The notes under the pieces were generated by a model. That model was given only the letters and a program-made list of their open reading frames with translations, made no database searches and had not been told where the DNA came from. The position numbers and the translations under genes are program-made. Source: Dehalococcoidia bacterium (lineage in GTDB: Bacteria > Chloroflexota > Dehalococcoidia > GIF9 > AB-539-J10). From it: a stretch of DNA of 10,828 nucleotides. Below are positions 1 to 6,495 of the stretch, one piece after another (position 1 is the stretch's first letter; each line of letters starts with the position of its first letter). Where the stretch lies: NCBI GenBank assembly GCA_029859145.1, contig JAOUDT010000027.1, positions 1-10,828 on the forward strand, given 5' to 3'.

Positions 1-1263
1 GGGGTGGAAGCCATAGTTGGGGAGCTCAAGAAAATGTCCATACCGGTAGCCGGTAGGGAACAGGTAGCTCAGGTGGCCGCCATCTCGGCTATTGACCCGG
101 AAATCGGCAACTTGATTGCCGACGTCATGGAAAAGGTGGGCAAGGATGGTGTTATTACCGTCGAAGAAGGCAAAGGGCTGCAATTCGAGACTGAATTTGT
201 TGAGGGTATGAAGTTCGACCGGGGCTATATCAGCCCTTATTTCATCACCAACGCCGAGCAGATGAGAGCAGAACTGGATGACCCATACATCCTCATCACC
301 GACAAGAAGATTTCGGCTATAAACGATATATTGCCGGCCCTGGAAAAGATTGTGCAAGTGTCCAAGAATCTGGTTATTATCGCTGAAGATGTCGAGGGTG
401 AGTCTTTGGCTACACTGGTAGTTAATAAATTGAGGGGCACTCTATCTCCGCTGGCGATAAAGGCACCTGGCTTTGGTGACAGAAGAAAGGCCATGCTTCA
501 GGATATAGCCGTTCTTACCGGAGGCACTGTTATATCTGAAGAAATCGGCAGAAAATTAGATTCGGTGACTGTGGCAGATTTGGGGCAAGCCAGAAAGGTG
601 ATTGCCGATAAAGATAACACCACCATTGTTGAGGGTAAGGGTAAGACAAAAGATATTGAGGCTCGAATCAAACAAATCAGGTCCGAGATTGATATCAGTA
701 CCTCAGATTATGATAAGGAGAAATTACAGGAAAGGCTGGCCAAATTAGCGGGCGGCGTGGCAGTGATTAAGGTAGGCGGGGCTACGGAAACAGAGCTTAA
801 AGAGAAGAAGCACCGTGTAGAAGATGCCTTGTCGGCTACTCGAGCCGCCGTAGAGGAAGGCATCCTGCCTGGCGGCGGCGTTGCCCTGCTAAATGCCTTA
901 TCCGCCTTGAAGAAACTCAAATTGGAGGGGGATGAGGCTACCGGGGTGAATCTCTTGAGACGAGCCATGGAAGAGCCGCTGAGGTGTATCGCTACAAATA
1001 GCGGCAGAGAAGCCTCAGTGGTGATAAATGCCGTGAAGGAAAGCAAACCCGGCATAGGCTACGATGCTCTCAAAGATGAACTGGGTGTCAATATGATAGA
1101 GAGAGGCATTGTTGACCCGCTCAAGGTAACCAGAAGTGCTCTCCAGAATGCTGCCAGCATTGCCGGCATGATTCTAACCACGGAGTCTTTAGTGACTGAC
1201 ATTCCCGAGAAGGAAAAGATGCCGGCGATGCCAGGAGGAGGAGGAGGATATCCCGAGTACTAA
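1..1263 (+). CDS. groEL: Chaperonin GroEL (Hsp60), C-terminal ~420 residues, 5' truncated by window edge
   Basis: This is the ATP-driven cytosolic folding chamber that works with GroES. The reading frame is open from base 1 (GGG, then GTG). The sequence aligns with E. coli GroEL from about residue 123 onward, so roughly 122 N-terminal residues, including the first ATP-binding segment, lie outside the window; the GTG at base 4 is not a real start. Visible landmarks are the apical-domain signatures FDRGYISPYF and IIAEDVEGE, the block KAPGFGDRRKAMLQDIA, the hinge/equatorial motif KLAGGVAVIKVG, RVEDALSATRAAVEEG (with the Asp equivalent to the catalytic D398), PGGGVALL, and DPLKVTRSALQ (nucleotide-contact Asp). 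The C-terminal tail is Gly-rich and ends YPEY instead of the GGM repeats of enterobacterial GroEL. groES would be expected upstream. An intrinsic terminator follows the stop by about 30 bases, so groEL is the last gene of its transcript. Identification is secure. Confidence 0.98.
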   Translation, partial: GVEAIVGELKKMSIPVAGREQVAQVAAISAIDPEIGNLIADVMEKVGKDGVITVEEGKGLQFETEFVEGMKFDRGYISPYFITNAEQMRAELDDPYILITDKKISAINDILPALEKIVQVSKNLVIIAEDVEGESLATLVVNKLRGTLSPLAIKAPGFGDRRKAMLQDIAVLTGGTVISEEIGRKLDSVTVADLGQARKVIADKDNTTIVEGKGKTKDIEARIKQIRSEIDISTSDYDKEKLQERLAKLAGGVAVIKVGGATETELKEKKHRVEDALSATRAAVEEGILPGGGVALLNALSALKKLKLEGDEATGVNLLRRAMEEPLRCIATNSGREASVVINAVKESKPGIGYDALKDELGVNMIERGIVDPLKVTRSALQNAASIAGMILTTESLVTDIPEKEKMPAMPGGGGGYPEY

Positions 1264-1292
1264 GCAGCCGCTGGTTGATCTGCTGAGAACGT

Positions 1293-1322
1293 GAAGAACC
1301 GCCGTGAGGCGGTTCTTCTTTT
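1293..1322 (+). terminator. Intrinsic terminator of groEL
   Basis: A perfect 11-bp stem (GAAGAACCGCC at 1293-1303 with GGCGGTTCTTC at 1308-1318) encloses a GTGA tetraloop. It is followed by TTTT at 1319-1322. It lies 29 bases after the groEL stop. The opposite strand has no T-run after the stem, so it mainly serves groEL and not the converging peptidase gene. Confidence 0.92.
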
Positions 1323-1330
1323 GTGCTGCA

Positions 1331-2614
1331 TCAAAGCCTAAGTAGTTGCCTTAACGTGTTTTCCTTGCTCAGCCTAGCTTCTGTAATTGGTCCTGTGACA
1401 ACTAGATTAAGTCCACTGCCGGTGAGAATCTGTTGAGCCACTTCCTGTAGCTGGTCCACAGTAATCGCATCCACTATAGAAATAACATCGTCTATGTCCA
1501 GTATTTGCCGCAGCAATATTTCCTGGCTACCATACCACAACGCCACGTTCTGGCTATCCTCAAACCGTAAATACAATGTTCCCTTTGACAATTCCTTAGC
1601 CCTGGTGACTTCGCTGGTGGCAATTCCCTGTTTGGTTTTAGATAACTCTTCGAGTATGGCGGCCAGGGCAGTCTCTGTCTTGGCAGGGTCGACTCCGGCG
1701 CAAACACCAAATGACCCCGAGTGAAGAAAATGCTCGGTATAACTGTGAATGTCATAGGCCAGTCCCCTTCGCTCTCTTATCTCCGTAAACAGGCGGCTGC
1801 TCATGCCACCACCTAGGACTGTGTTAAGGAGATCAATGGTAAAACGTTGAGGGTGGGAACGAGAAAAACCATGAACTGCCAGGCAAAGGTGCGCTTGCTC
1901 GATGTCTTTGGGATCAATACGCAACCTGGCTTTTGTTTGCTCATCGTTCGTTGTGTAGCCAGTGACCAGCTCGCCGGCGGGCCATTTGTGGAACAGAGAC
2001 TCGATTTGAGTCAGCGCCTCTTCGTGTCGTATGTTGCCAGCGATGCTCAGCACAGTGTTATTGGGCATATATCTGCGGGTAACGTAGTCTAGTAATTGTC
2101 CCCTTGTTATGGAAGAGACAGTCTCTTTGTATCCGGTGACCTCGCGCCCCAGGGGTTGCTCGGGCCATAGCAGCTCGTCTATGAGCATGTCTACCCTGTG
2201 TTGAGGGATGTCCAAATTCATGTTTATTTCCTCTACGATGACCTGCCGCTCCTTTTCAATATCGTCGGTATCGAAACGAGAATTGAGCAACAGGTCAGAT
2301 AGTACATCCAGCGCGATGGAGAAATGAGGGCTGGCAACTTTACACCAATAGACGGTTATCTCCTTGTCCGTGCCACCGTTGATTACGCCACCAACGCCTT
2401 CAATATCTTGAGTTATTTCTCTGGATGTTGGTCGGCGCCGTGTGCCTTTGAAGAATAAATGTTCTGCGAAGTGGGAGATGCCAGTCTCCTCTTTGCTTTC
2501 GTAGCAGGAGCCGGTGCCCACGAGGATAACAAGGCATACCGAGCGGCTGTTGGGCATAGTACTGGTGATAACCCTCAGGCCATTGTCCAGGACAGTCTTG
2601 TTGTACATTGCCAT
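1331..2614 (-). CDS. M16-family zinc peptidase (insulinase / processing-protease type)
   Basis: This is a zinc metalloendopeptidase of the M16 (pitrilysin) clan, of the single-subunit bacterial type related to mitochondrial processing peptidase beta and to Bacillus YmxG. The inverted zinc motif HFAEH spans residues 48-52. The third ligand Glu follows at residue 129 (second Glu of VIVEEINMN), exactly the HxxEH-x76-E spacing of the family. The C-terminal half carries the substrate-binding R/Y motif RERRGLAYDIHSY near residue 285. At 427 residues it has the usual two-domain length. No signal peptide is visible, so it is probably cytosolic. The start is ATG-GCA-ATG; either ATG could be used, and neither has a good Shine-Dalgarno. 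The gene converges on groEL and diverges from the metallo-beta-lactamase-fold gene. The physiological substrate cannot be read from sequence. The family is often found near pnp or dut genes, but here it is not. Confidence 0.95.
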   Translation of the reverse strand: MAMYNKTVLDNGLRVITSTMPNSRSVCLVILVGTGSCYESKEETGISHFAEHLFFKGTRRRPTSREITQDIEGVGGVINGGTDKEITVYWCKVASPHFSIALDVLSDLLLNSRFDTDDIEKERQVIVEEINMNLDIPQHRVDMLIDELLWPEQPLGREVTGYKETVSSITRGQLLDYVTRRYMPNNTVLSIAGNIRHEEALTQIESLFHKWPAGELVTGYTTNDEQTKARLRIDPKDIEQAHLCLAVHGFSRSHPQRFTIDLLNTVLGGGMSSRLFTEIRERRGLAYDIHSYTEHFLHSGSFGVCAGVDPAKTETALAAILEELSKTKQGIATSEVTRAKELSKGTLYLRFEDSQNVALWYGSQEILLRQILDIDDVISIVDAITVDQLQEVAQQILTGSGLNLVVTGPITEARLSKENTLRQLLRL

Positions 2615-2669
2615 GAATTTTACTTTGCTTTTCTATTGGCGGTCAATGACACTTCGTCGGTGGCTGGTG

Positions 2670-2697
2670 CTGACTCCGTTTGGCCTCGTGATATAAT
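2670..2697 (+). promoter_or_regulatory. Extended -10 promoter for the metallo-beta-lactamase-fold gene
   Basis: A perfect TATAAT at 2692-2697 is preceded by TG plus one base (TGATATAAT), a full extended -10 element. A partial -35 CTGACT (2670-2675) sits 16 bp upstream. The predicted start near 2704 lies about 30 nt before the ATG at 2733. This is the strongest promoter-like sequence in the window. Confidence 0.7.
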
Positions 2698-2701
2698 GCA
2701 G

Positions 2702-2730
2702 AATACACGGTCAAATCAAGGTATGGTCAA
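2702..2730 (-). promoter_or_regulatory. Candidate promoter for the M16 peptidase gene
   Basis: On the minus strand, TTGACC (plus coordinates 2725-2730, five of six to consensus) is separated by 17 bp from TGTATT (2702-2707, four of six). The predicted start near 2695 leaves a leader of about 80 nt. An alternative is TTGATT with an 18-bp spacer to TATATC slightly downstream. It overlaps the region just upstream of the divergent gene. Confidence 0.4.
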
Positions 2731-2732
2731 CT

Positions 2733-3374
2733 ATGACAATCGTGGCTGAAGATGATGCTATCCAGATTGAGAGACTCGAGCTAGGTCCCTTTGGGACGAA
2801 CGCCTACGTTTTGATCTGTCGAAGAACGCGAGATGGTGCGCTGATAGATGCTCCGGCAGAGCCGAAGATCATCATGGACAGACTGAAGAACATCACGCCC
2901 AGATACATATTCTTGACTCATAACCACATTGACCATATTGGTGCTCTTGCCCGGTTGCGTGCTGAACTGAAAGTCCCCTTGGCTGCCCATGCTGCAGACA
3001 CCGGTAACCTGACGCCACCGCCGGAGATATTGCTAAATGAGGGTGACGTGCTCTGGCTGGGAGAGCTGGAGTTTACCATCCTTCATACACCAGGACACAC
3101 GCCCGGTAGCCTGTGCTTCAGGGTGGGTCGCTACCTGCTATCGGGGGACACTATCTTCCCTGGGGGACCCGGCAAAACAAGCTCTTCAGACGATTTCAGG
3201 CAGATAATCAAGTCCATAACCAAAAAGATCTTTGTGCTGCCGGATGATACTCGGATCTACCCTGGTCATGGCGATTCTACTGTGTTAAGGAAGGAAAAAG
3301 ACGAGTTTGCCGTCTTTGTCTCGCGACCTCACGCTCGGGACCTCCACGGCGACGTGCTCTGGCTTGAAACCTAA
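2733..3374 (+). CDS. Metallo-beta-lactamase-fold hydrolase (glyoxalase II-like)
   Basis: This is a binuclear-metal hydrolase of the glyoxalase II/hydroxyacylglutathione hydrolase-like branch of the MBL superfamily, probably cytosolic and acting on a thioester or ester. The full metal set is visible in the 213-residue protein: THNHIDH (His63, His65, Asp67, His68), GHTPGS (His122), SGDT (Asp139) and YPGHG (His179). The N-terminal GPFGTNAYVL followed by an acidic IDAPAEP strand is typical of the short YcbL-type subgroup, which is much shorter than the ~250-residue true glyoxalase II. No C-terminal glutathione-binding domain is present, so a glutathione substrate should not be assumed. The ATG has AAGG about 11 nt upstream. 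An upstream ATG at 2723 is out of frame. It is divergent from the M16 gene and convergent with the deacetylase gene, separated by 61 bp. Confidence 0.93.
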   Translation: MTIVAEDDAIQIERLELGPFGTNAYVLICRRTRDGALIDAPAEPKIIMDRLKNITPRYIFLTHNHIDHIGALARLRAELKVPLAAHAADTGNLTPPPEILLNEGDVLWLGELEFTILHTPGHTPGSLCFRVGRYLLSGDTIFPGGPGKTSSSDDFRQIIKSITKKIFVLPDDTRIYPGHGDSTVLRKEKDEFAVFVSRPHARDLHGDVLWLET

Positions 3375-3435
3375 CTGCTGATGCTTGGGCTATAGCACAG
3401 AGCCAGAGCATTACCCACGAAAATCGAGAAATTGA

Positions 3436-4131
3436 CTACCATTGTATCTCTACCCGGTAAAAAGCTTCAGCTAGTTCGTAGTCTTCCTTTTCGGCGAGCA
3501 TCTTGGCCCACTCCCTAAGACGTTCTTCCCAAGATGCGAAAGGGTTACCGCTAATCTGGCTCTCGTGACAGCGCAGGGCGGCGATTTTGGTGTCAAAGGT
3601 ATTGGTAATGTCAGTGCGGTAGTTAGGCTCCTGAGCGCCCCATAGTAATACCTCTTTGACTTTGTGAGGCTGAAGGCCTTGCTCCAGCAAATCGGGAAAT
3701 GAGTGAGGATCCCTGGCGTATGGGAAGATGGCGTCAAGCGCAACCTGTCCGGTGATTCGATGATCGCGGTGCCAGACATAGCGCCGATATGGATCGACAG
3801 TCGCCACTGTCTCAGGCTTGTACATCCTTATCAAGCGCACAAGCTCTTTCCTGAATTCAGGTGTGTCTTCGAGGCTCTGGTCCGCATGGCGCAGGAAGAT
3901 GACTTCTCCGACCCCTAATACCTTGGCTGCTGCCAGCTGTTCTTGTTCTCTGATTTTCGCCAGTTCCTCTGGTTTCATAGCGGGGTCGCCCGTGCCCTTG
4001 TCGCCGTTGGTGCAAACCACGTAGATAACATCCTTTCCTTCACCTGTCCACCGAGATACGGTGCCGGCGACGCCGAATTCGGCGTCGTCCGGATGAGGTG
4101 TAATCACCATGATATGAGCTGGTTTGGTCAT
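3436..4131 (-). CDS. PIG-L/LmbE-family zinc deacetylase, MshB/BshB-like
   Basis: This is a zinc-dependent N-acetyl-glucosaminyl deacetylase-family enzyme that removes acetyl from GlcNAc-type conjugates. MshB (mycothiol) and BshB (bacillithiol) belong to it. The N-terminal signature PHPDDAEFG gives His13, Asp15 (general base) and Asp16. The later HRDH (His121 to His124) supplies the third zinc ligand. I place the start at the ATG at 4131 (231 aa). Reading upstream to 4185 adds 18 residues, but family members begin only a few residues before the PHPDD motif, and a likely promoter covers that extension. No clear Shine-Dalgarno precedes either ATG. It is transcribed divergently from the tandem-GNAT gene from a shared inverted repeat. 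Length is closer to BshB than to MshB (~300 aa), so the exact substrate is unresolved. Confidence 0.92.
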   Translation of the reverse strand: MTKPAHIMVITPHPDDAEFGVAGTVSRWTGEGKDVIYVVCTNGDKGTGDPAMKPEELAKIREQEQLAAAKVLGVGEVIFLRHADQSLEDTPEFRKELVRLIRMYKPETVATVDPYRRYVWHRDHRITGQVALDAIFPYARDPHSFPDLLEQGLQPHKVKEVLLWGAQEPNYRTDITNTFDTKIAALRCHESQISGNPFASWEERLREWAKMLAEKEDYELAEAFYRVEIQW

Positions 4132-4168
4132 AATATCTGAAACCGCTAGAATTACGGTATGCGGCAGC

Positions 4169-4200
4169 AATTGTATAACATTCACTAGGTTGATACAATT
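4169..4200. promoter_or_regulatory. Symmetric divergent promoter / inverted repeat between deacetylase and tandem-GNAT genes
   Basis: AATTGTAT (4169-4176) and ATACAATT (4193-4200) are perfect 8-bp inverted arms 16 bp apart. On the plus strand TTGTAT (4171-4176) is 17 bp from TACAAT (4194-4199). That -10 is preceded by TG plus one base, an extended -10. By symmetry the minus strand has TTGTAT (4193-4198) and TACAAT (4170-4175), also 17 bp apart. So each arm can be the -35 for one gene and the -10 for the other. Alternatively it is an operator for a dimeric repressor. It lies upstream of the 4131 start and overlaps the longer 4185 start, supporting the shorter one. Confidence 0.55.
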
Positions 4201-4207
4201 CGAATTG
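4196..4207. repeat. 12-bp perfect palindrome CAATTCGAATTG
   Basis: The palindrome overlaps the right arm of the divergent inverted repeat and falls around the predicted plus-strand transcription start near 4206. It is suited to a small dimeric DNA-binding protein. Function is inferred only from symmetry and position, and a palindrome of this length can occur by chance. Confidence 0.3.
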
Positions 4208-4266
4208 GGAATGGTAACGAGGATAGTCGCCCAATCTAGTATAGGTCACAGAATCGACGGCCTACC

Positions 4267-4282
4267 TGGTGATAACTCACCA
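4267..4282 (+). promoter_or_regulatory. Small leader hairpin just before the tandem-GNAT start
   Basis: TGGTGA (4267-4272) and TCACCA (4277-4282) form a 6-bp stem with a TAAC loop, ending 5 to 14 bases before the possible starts at 4288 (TTG) or 4297 (ATG). It sits where a ribosome site would be, and no Shine-Dalgarno is otherwise visible. It may modulate translation or be incidental. Confidence 0.25.
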
Positions 4283-4296
4283 AGTCATTGTCCTTG

Positions 4297-5223
4297 ATGA
4301 ATCAGGCAACAGAAAAAATCAGAAACTATCAAACGGTGGATTTCGACCAATATGTCCTGCTGCAGGCTGAAATCGAGAAGCTGGAGCCGACGGGGCGTTG
4401 TGTTTCACAGCAGTTCATTGCTGAACAGTTGAGGCGACCAAACTACTGTCCCGAGCAGGACTTATTTGTCGCTGAGATAGACAAGGATATTGTAGGCTCT
4501 GTGAATATTGAGTCTGAGCTGGCTATCGGTCGCGTGGTTCTCGACTGCAGAGTGCACCCTCAGCATCGTGTAGGGGCGCTAGTCACAGAGCTCTTCAATA
4601 GCTCTGTAAACAGGGCCAAAGAATTGGGGGCTAAAGCTGCCCACGTGAACATAAACGAAGATAACGTAGCTATAAGAAAGATACTATTGGAGCTAGGCTT
4701 CAGCCTTGTACGGCGGTTCCTTGAATTGGAGCTGGATATCGGTCGTGTTGACGGATTGGGTATTCATCCGAATATAGAGTGTCGTTATCTACGACCTGGA
4801 GAAGAAGACAAACTGACAAGGCTTCAGAATCATGCTTTTGCGGGCACGTGGGGATACAATCCCAATACTGTAGAGGAAATAATCTTTCGTATTAACATAA
4901 GCACCTGTTCGCGGCAGGATATAGTCCTAACATACGAAGGAGATAGGGCTACGGGCTGTTGCTGGACGGGCATAAGTTGTGAGGAAGGGATACCCAGCGT
5001 AAGAAAAGGACGAATACATATGCTTGGAGTGGACCCAGATTACAGGAGCAAAGGAATAGGCAGAGAATTAATGATGGCCGGATTAGCCCGCCTTAGAGAT
5101 AGAGGTTTGAGGGTTGCCGAGTTGACTGTAGACAGCGAAAACAGAACAGCCCGCCGTCTGTATGAGTCCCTTGGTTTTGAGGTTCGGGCCAACACCCTTT
5201 GGTATGAAAAGGCAGTAGGCTAG
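4297..5223 (+). CDS. Tandem-GNAT acetyltransferase, MshD (mycothiol synthase)-like
   Basis: Two GNAT acetyltransferase domains lie in one 308-residue protein (residues counted from the TTG at 4288; subtract 3 for this start). The N-terminal domain (~13-151) has a degenerate acetyl-CoA loop (VHPQHRVGALV), so it may be inactive. The C-terminal domain (~163-310) has an intact loop, GVDPDYRSKGIGREL (Arg253, Gly256, Gly258), then ENRTARRLYESLGF. Layout and length match mycobacterial MshD (315 aa), in which only the C-terminal half is active. From memory of MshD, local matches include N..AFAG, WT before the loop, and LGVDP. MshD acetylates the cysteinyl amine of Cys-GlcN-Ins. Start choice is ambiguous: TTG 4288 or ATG 4297, neither with a Shine-Dalgarno. 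The stop overlaps that of the converging glycosyltransferase. Double-GNAT family: sure; MshD-like role: moderate. Confidence 0.9.
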   Translation: MNQATEKIRNYQTVDFDQYVLLQAEIEKLEPTGRCVSQQFIAEQLRRPNYCPEQDLFVAEIDKDIVGSVNIESELAIGRVVLDCRVHPQHRVGALVTELFNSSVNRAKELGAKAAHVNINEDNVAIRKILLELGFSLVRRFLELELDIGRVDGLGIHPNIECRYLRPGEEDKLTRLQNHAFAGTWGYNPNTVEEIIFRINISTCSRQDIVLTYEGDRATGCCWTGISCEEGIPSVRKGRIHMLGVDPDYRSKGIGRELMMAGLARLRDRGLRVAELTVDSENRTARRLYESLGFEVRANTLWYEKAVG

Positions 5224-6473
5224 GGCACAGAGACAGGGTAATTAGTCAATACCAGTTGGCAATCCTTGGCAATCGCCTTGGCAATATTAGACCAGCTGAA
5301 TTTGCGTACGGTTGCCCGAATTGACTGGGCCGACCTCGTAGCTGTGGCTGGCTGGGAAAGAAGCAGGGCTACTTTGTCGGCAAGACGGCTGGGAACGTTG
5401 TCTTGTATGACATACCCCGTGTCTCCCTGATGAATGATGCTTTCGTGGTTTCCTACGTCAGTAGCCACTACCGGTGTGCCGCAAGCCAGGGATTCCAGGG
5501 CTACCAGTCCAAAGCTTTCGTAATAAGAAGGAACCACACAAGCATCAGCCGCATTATAGAAATAGGGTAACTGCTCATGCTTTATCAAACCCAGAAAATC
5601 GACCGAATTCTGTACTTCAAGATCTCGGGCCAGTTTCCGTAGTTTTTCAATTTCACGCTGGCTGTGTTCGCCGCCACCAATTATCACCAGCCTTAATTTT
5701 GGAATGTGCCGCAGAAACGGCAGAGCCTTTATCAAGTTATCTATACCCTTTAAGGGATCGATTCTACCTACAAACAGAATAATCCTATCGCTGTCAAAGC
5801 CCAAATAATGCCTGGCCTGTGCCTTGCCTATGATATTGAAGTGGTCCAGGTTTACGCCACAGGGCACCACGCTGATCTTTTGCGATGATGCACCATAGTG
5901 CCGGATAAGTGCGCGTTTTTCCTTCTCTGTTGGAGCGATAACGCGATGGCAAGTTCGGACCAGGTTCCTCTCTGTCCTGATGCGAAGTTCGGGCTCTCGA
6001 TCGCCAGGCGCCGGATGGATTCTTTCCCTGATTGAGTTCTTAACCGCACCTAATGTATGGAACATGGTGATATGAGGAACATGCCAGCGTTGCCGTAAAT
6101 ATGTCCCTGCCAGTGCAGAAAGCCAGTAATGGCTGAATATTAGGTCGTACCGGAGGCTGTTGCGCGTCCTGAAACTTTCCAGGTTGCTGACAAAGTCAGG
6201 AAGATGGGCATAAACGGCCAACTTGTGTATCTGCTCGTCTTCACCTGCTCTCAGGTGGATGAGTCGCGCATTCTGACCGAGTTCATAGATTTGACGGTCT
6301 TTGGGGTCATGAACACGAGTATAGATATCTACCAAATGTCCCTGTTTGCCCAGTTCAGAGGCAATCTCCCGGATGTAGACACTCATGCCGCCGGTGTCTT
6401 TGGTTCCTAGTTTTCCCACAGGGCAGCTATGGGCACTGAGCATAGCTACTCTCAATTGACTGACCGGCGTCAA
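5220..6473 (-). CDS. GT4-family glycosyltransferase, MshA-like
   Basis: This is a GT-B fold retaining glycosyltransferase. MshA-type members transfer GlcNAc from UDP-GlcNAc to inositol-1-phosphate; BshA and sucrose-phosphate synthase-like enzymes are related. The N-terminal Rossmann half has AHSCPVGKLGTKDTGGMSVY (residues 14-33) and SHYWLSALAG. The C-terminal half has VGRIDPLKG and the nucleotide-sugar motif E319-SFGLVAL-E327 (EX7E). Compared from memory with Corynebacterium MshA, the inositol-phosphate contacts appear kept as Lys84, Tyr116, Thr140 (HTLGAVKN) and Arg164. The GGMN asparagine is Ser31 here. The TTG start is decided by GAGGAGG 8 nt upstream. No membrane segment is present. It is preceded at 22 bp by the FemAB-like gene, a probable operon. 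GT4 assignment is certain; the acceptor is inferred. Confidence 0.94.
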   Translation of the reverse strand: MTPVSQLRVAMLSAHSCPVGKLGTKDTGGMSVYIREIASELGKQGHLVDIYTRVHDPKDRQIYELGQNARLIHLRAGEDEQIHKLAVYAHLPDFVSNLESFRTRNSLRYDLIFSHYWLSALAGTYLRQRWHVPHITMFHTLGAVKNSIRERIHPAPGDREPELRIRTERNLVRTCHRVIAPTEKEKRALIRHYGASSQKISVVPCGVNLDHFNIIGKAQARHYLGFDSDRIILFVGRIDPLKGIDNLIKALPFLRHIPKLRLVIIGGGEHSQREIEKLRKLARDLEVQNSVDFLGLIKHEQLPYFYNAADACVVPSYYESFGLVALESLACGTPVVATDVGNHESIIHQGDTGYVIQDNVPSRLADKVALLLSQPATATRSAQSIRATVRKFSWSNIAKAIAKDCQLVLTNYPVSVP

Positions 6474-6481
6474 AGCGTTGG

Positions 6482-6488
6482 CCTCCTC
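6482..6488 (-). promoter_or_regulatory. Strong Shine-Dalgarno fixing a TTG start
   Basis: GAGGAGG on the minus strand lies 8 nt before the TTG at 6473 and just beyond the stop of the upstream FemAB-like gene. It decides in favour of the TTG over the later ATG at residue 11, and implies efficient independent initiation within a two-gene transcript. Confidence 0.85.
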
Positions 6489-6495
6489 ATCGTTG

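Noticed and set aside
708..1055. Minus-strand open frame of 115 codons inside groEL
   Set aside because: It is antisense to highly conserved GroEL sequence, with low-complexity Ser/Ala composition and no initiation signals.
2733..3374. Assigning the metallo-beta-lactamase-fold hydrolase to the putative thiol pathway, as a thiol-conjugate hydrolase
   Set aside because: It has its own promoter, lies on the other side of a convergent boundary, and resembles generic short glyoxalase II-like proteins. Proximity alone is not enough.
3375..3435. Possible hairpin (TGCT..GGCT with AGCC..AGCA) between the hydrolase and the deacetylase
   Set aside because: Only two 4-bp stem blocks interrupted by a 2x2 internal loop, and no T-run on either strand. 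Not supported as a terminator.
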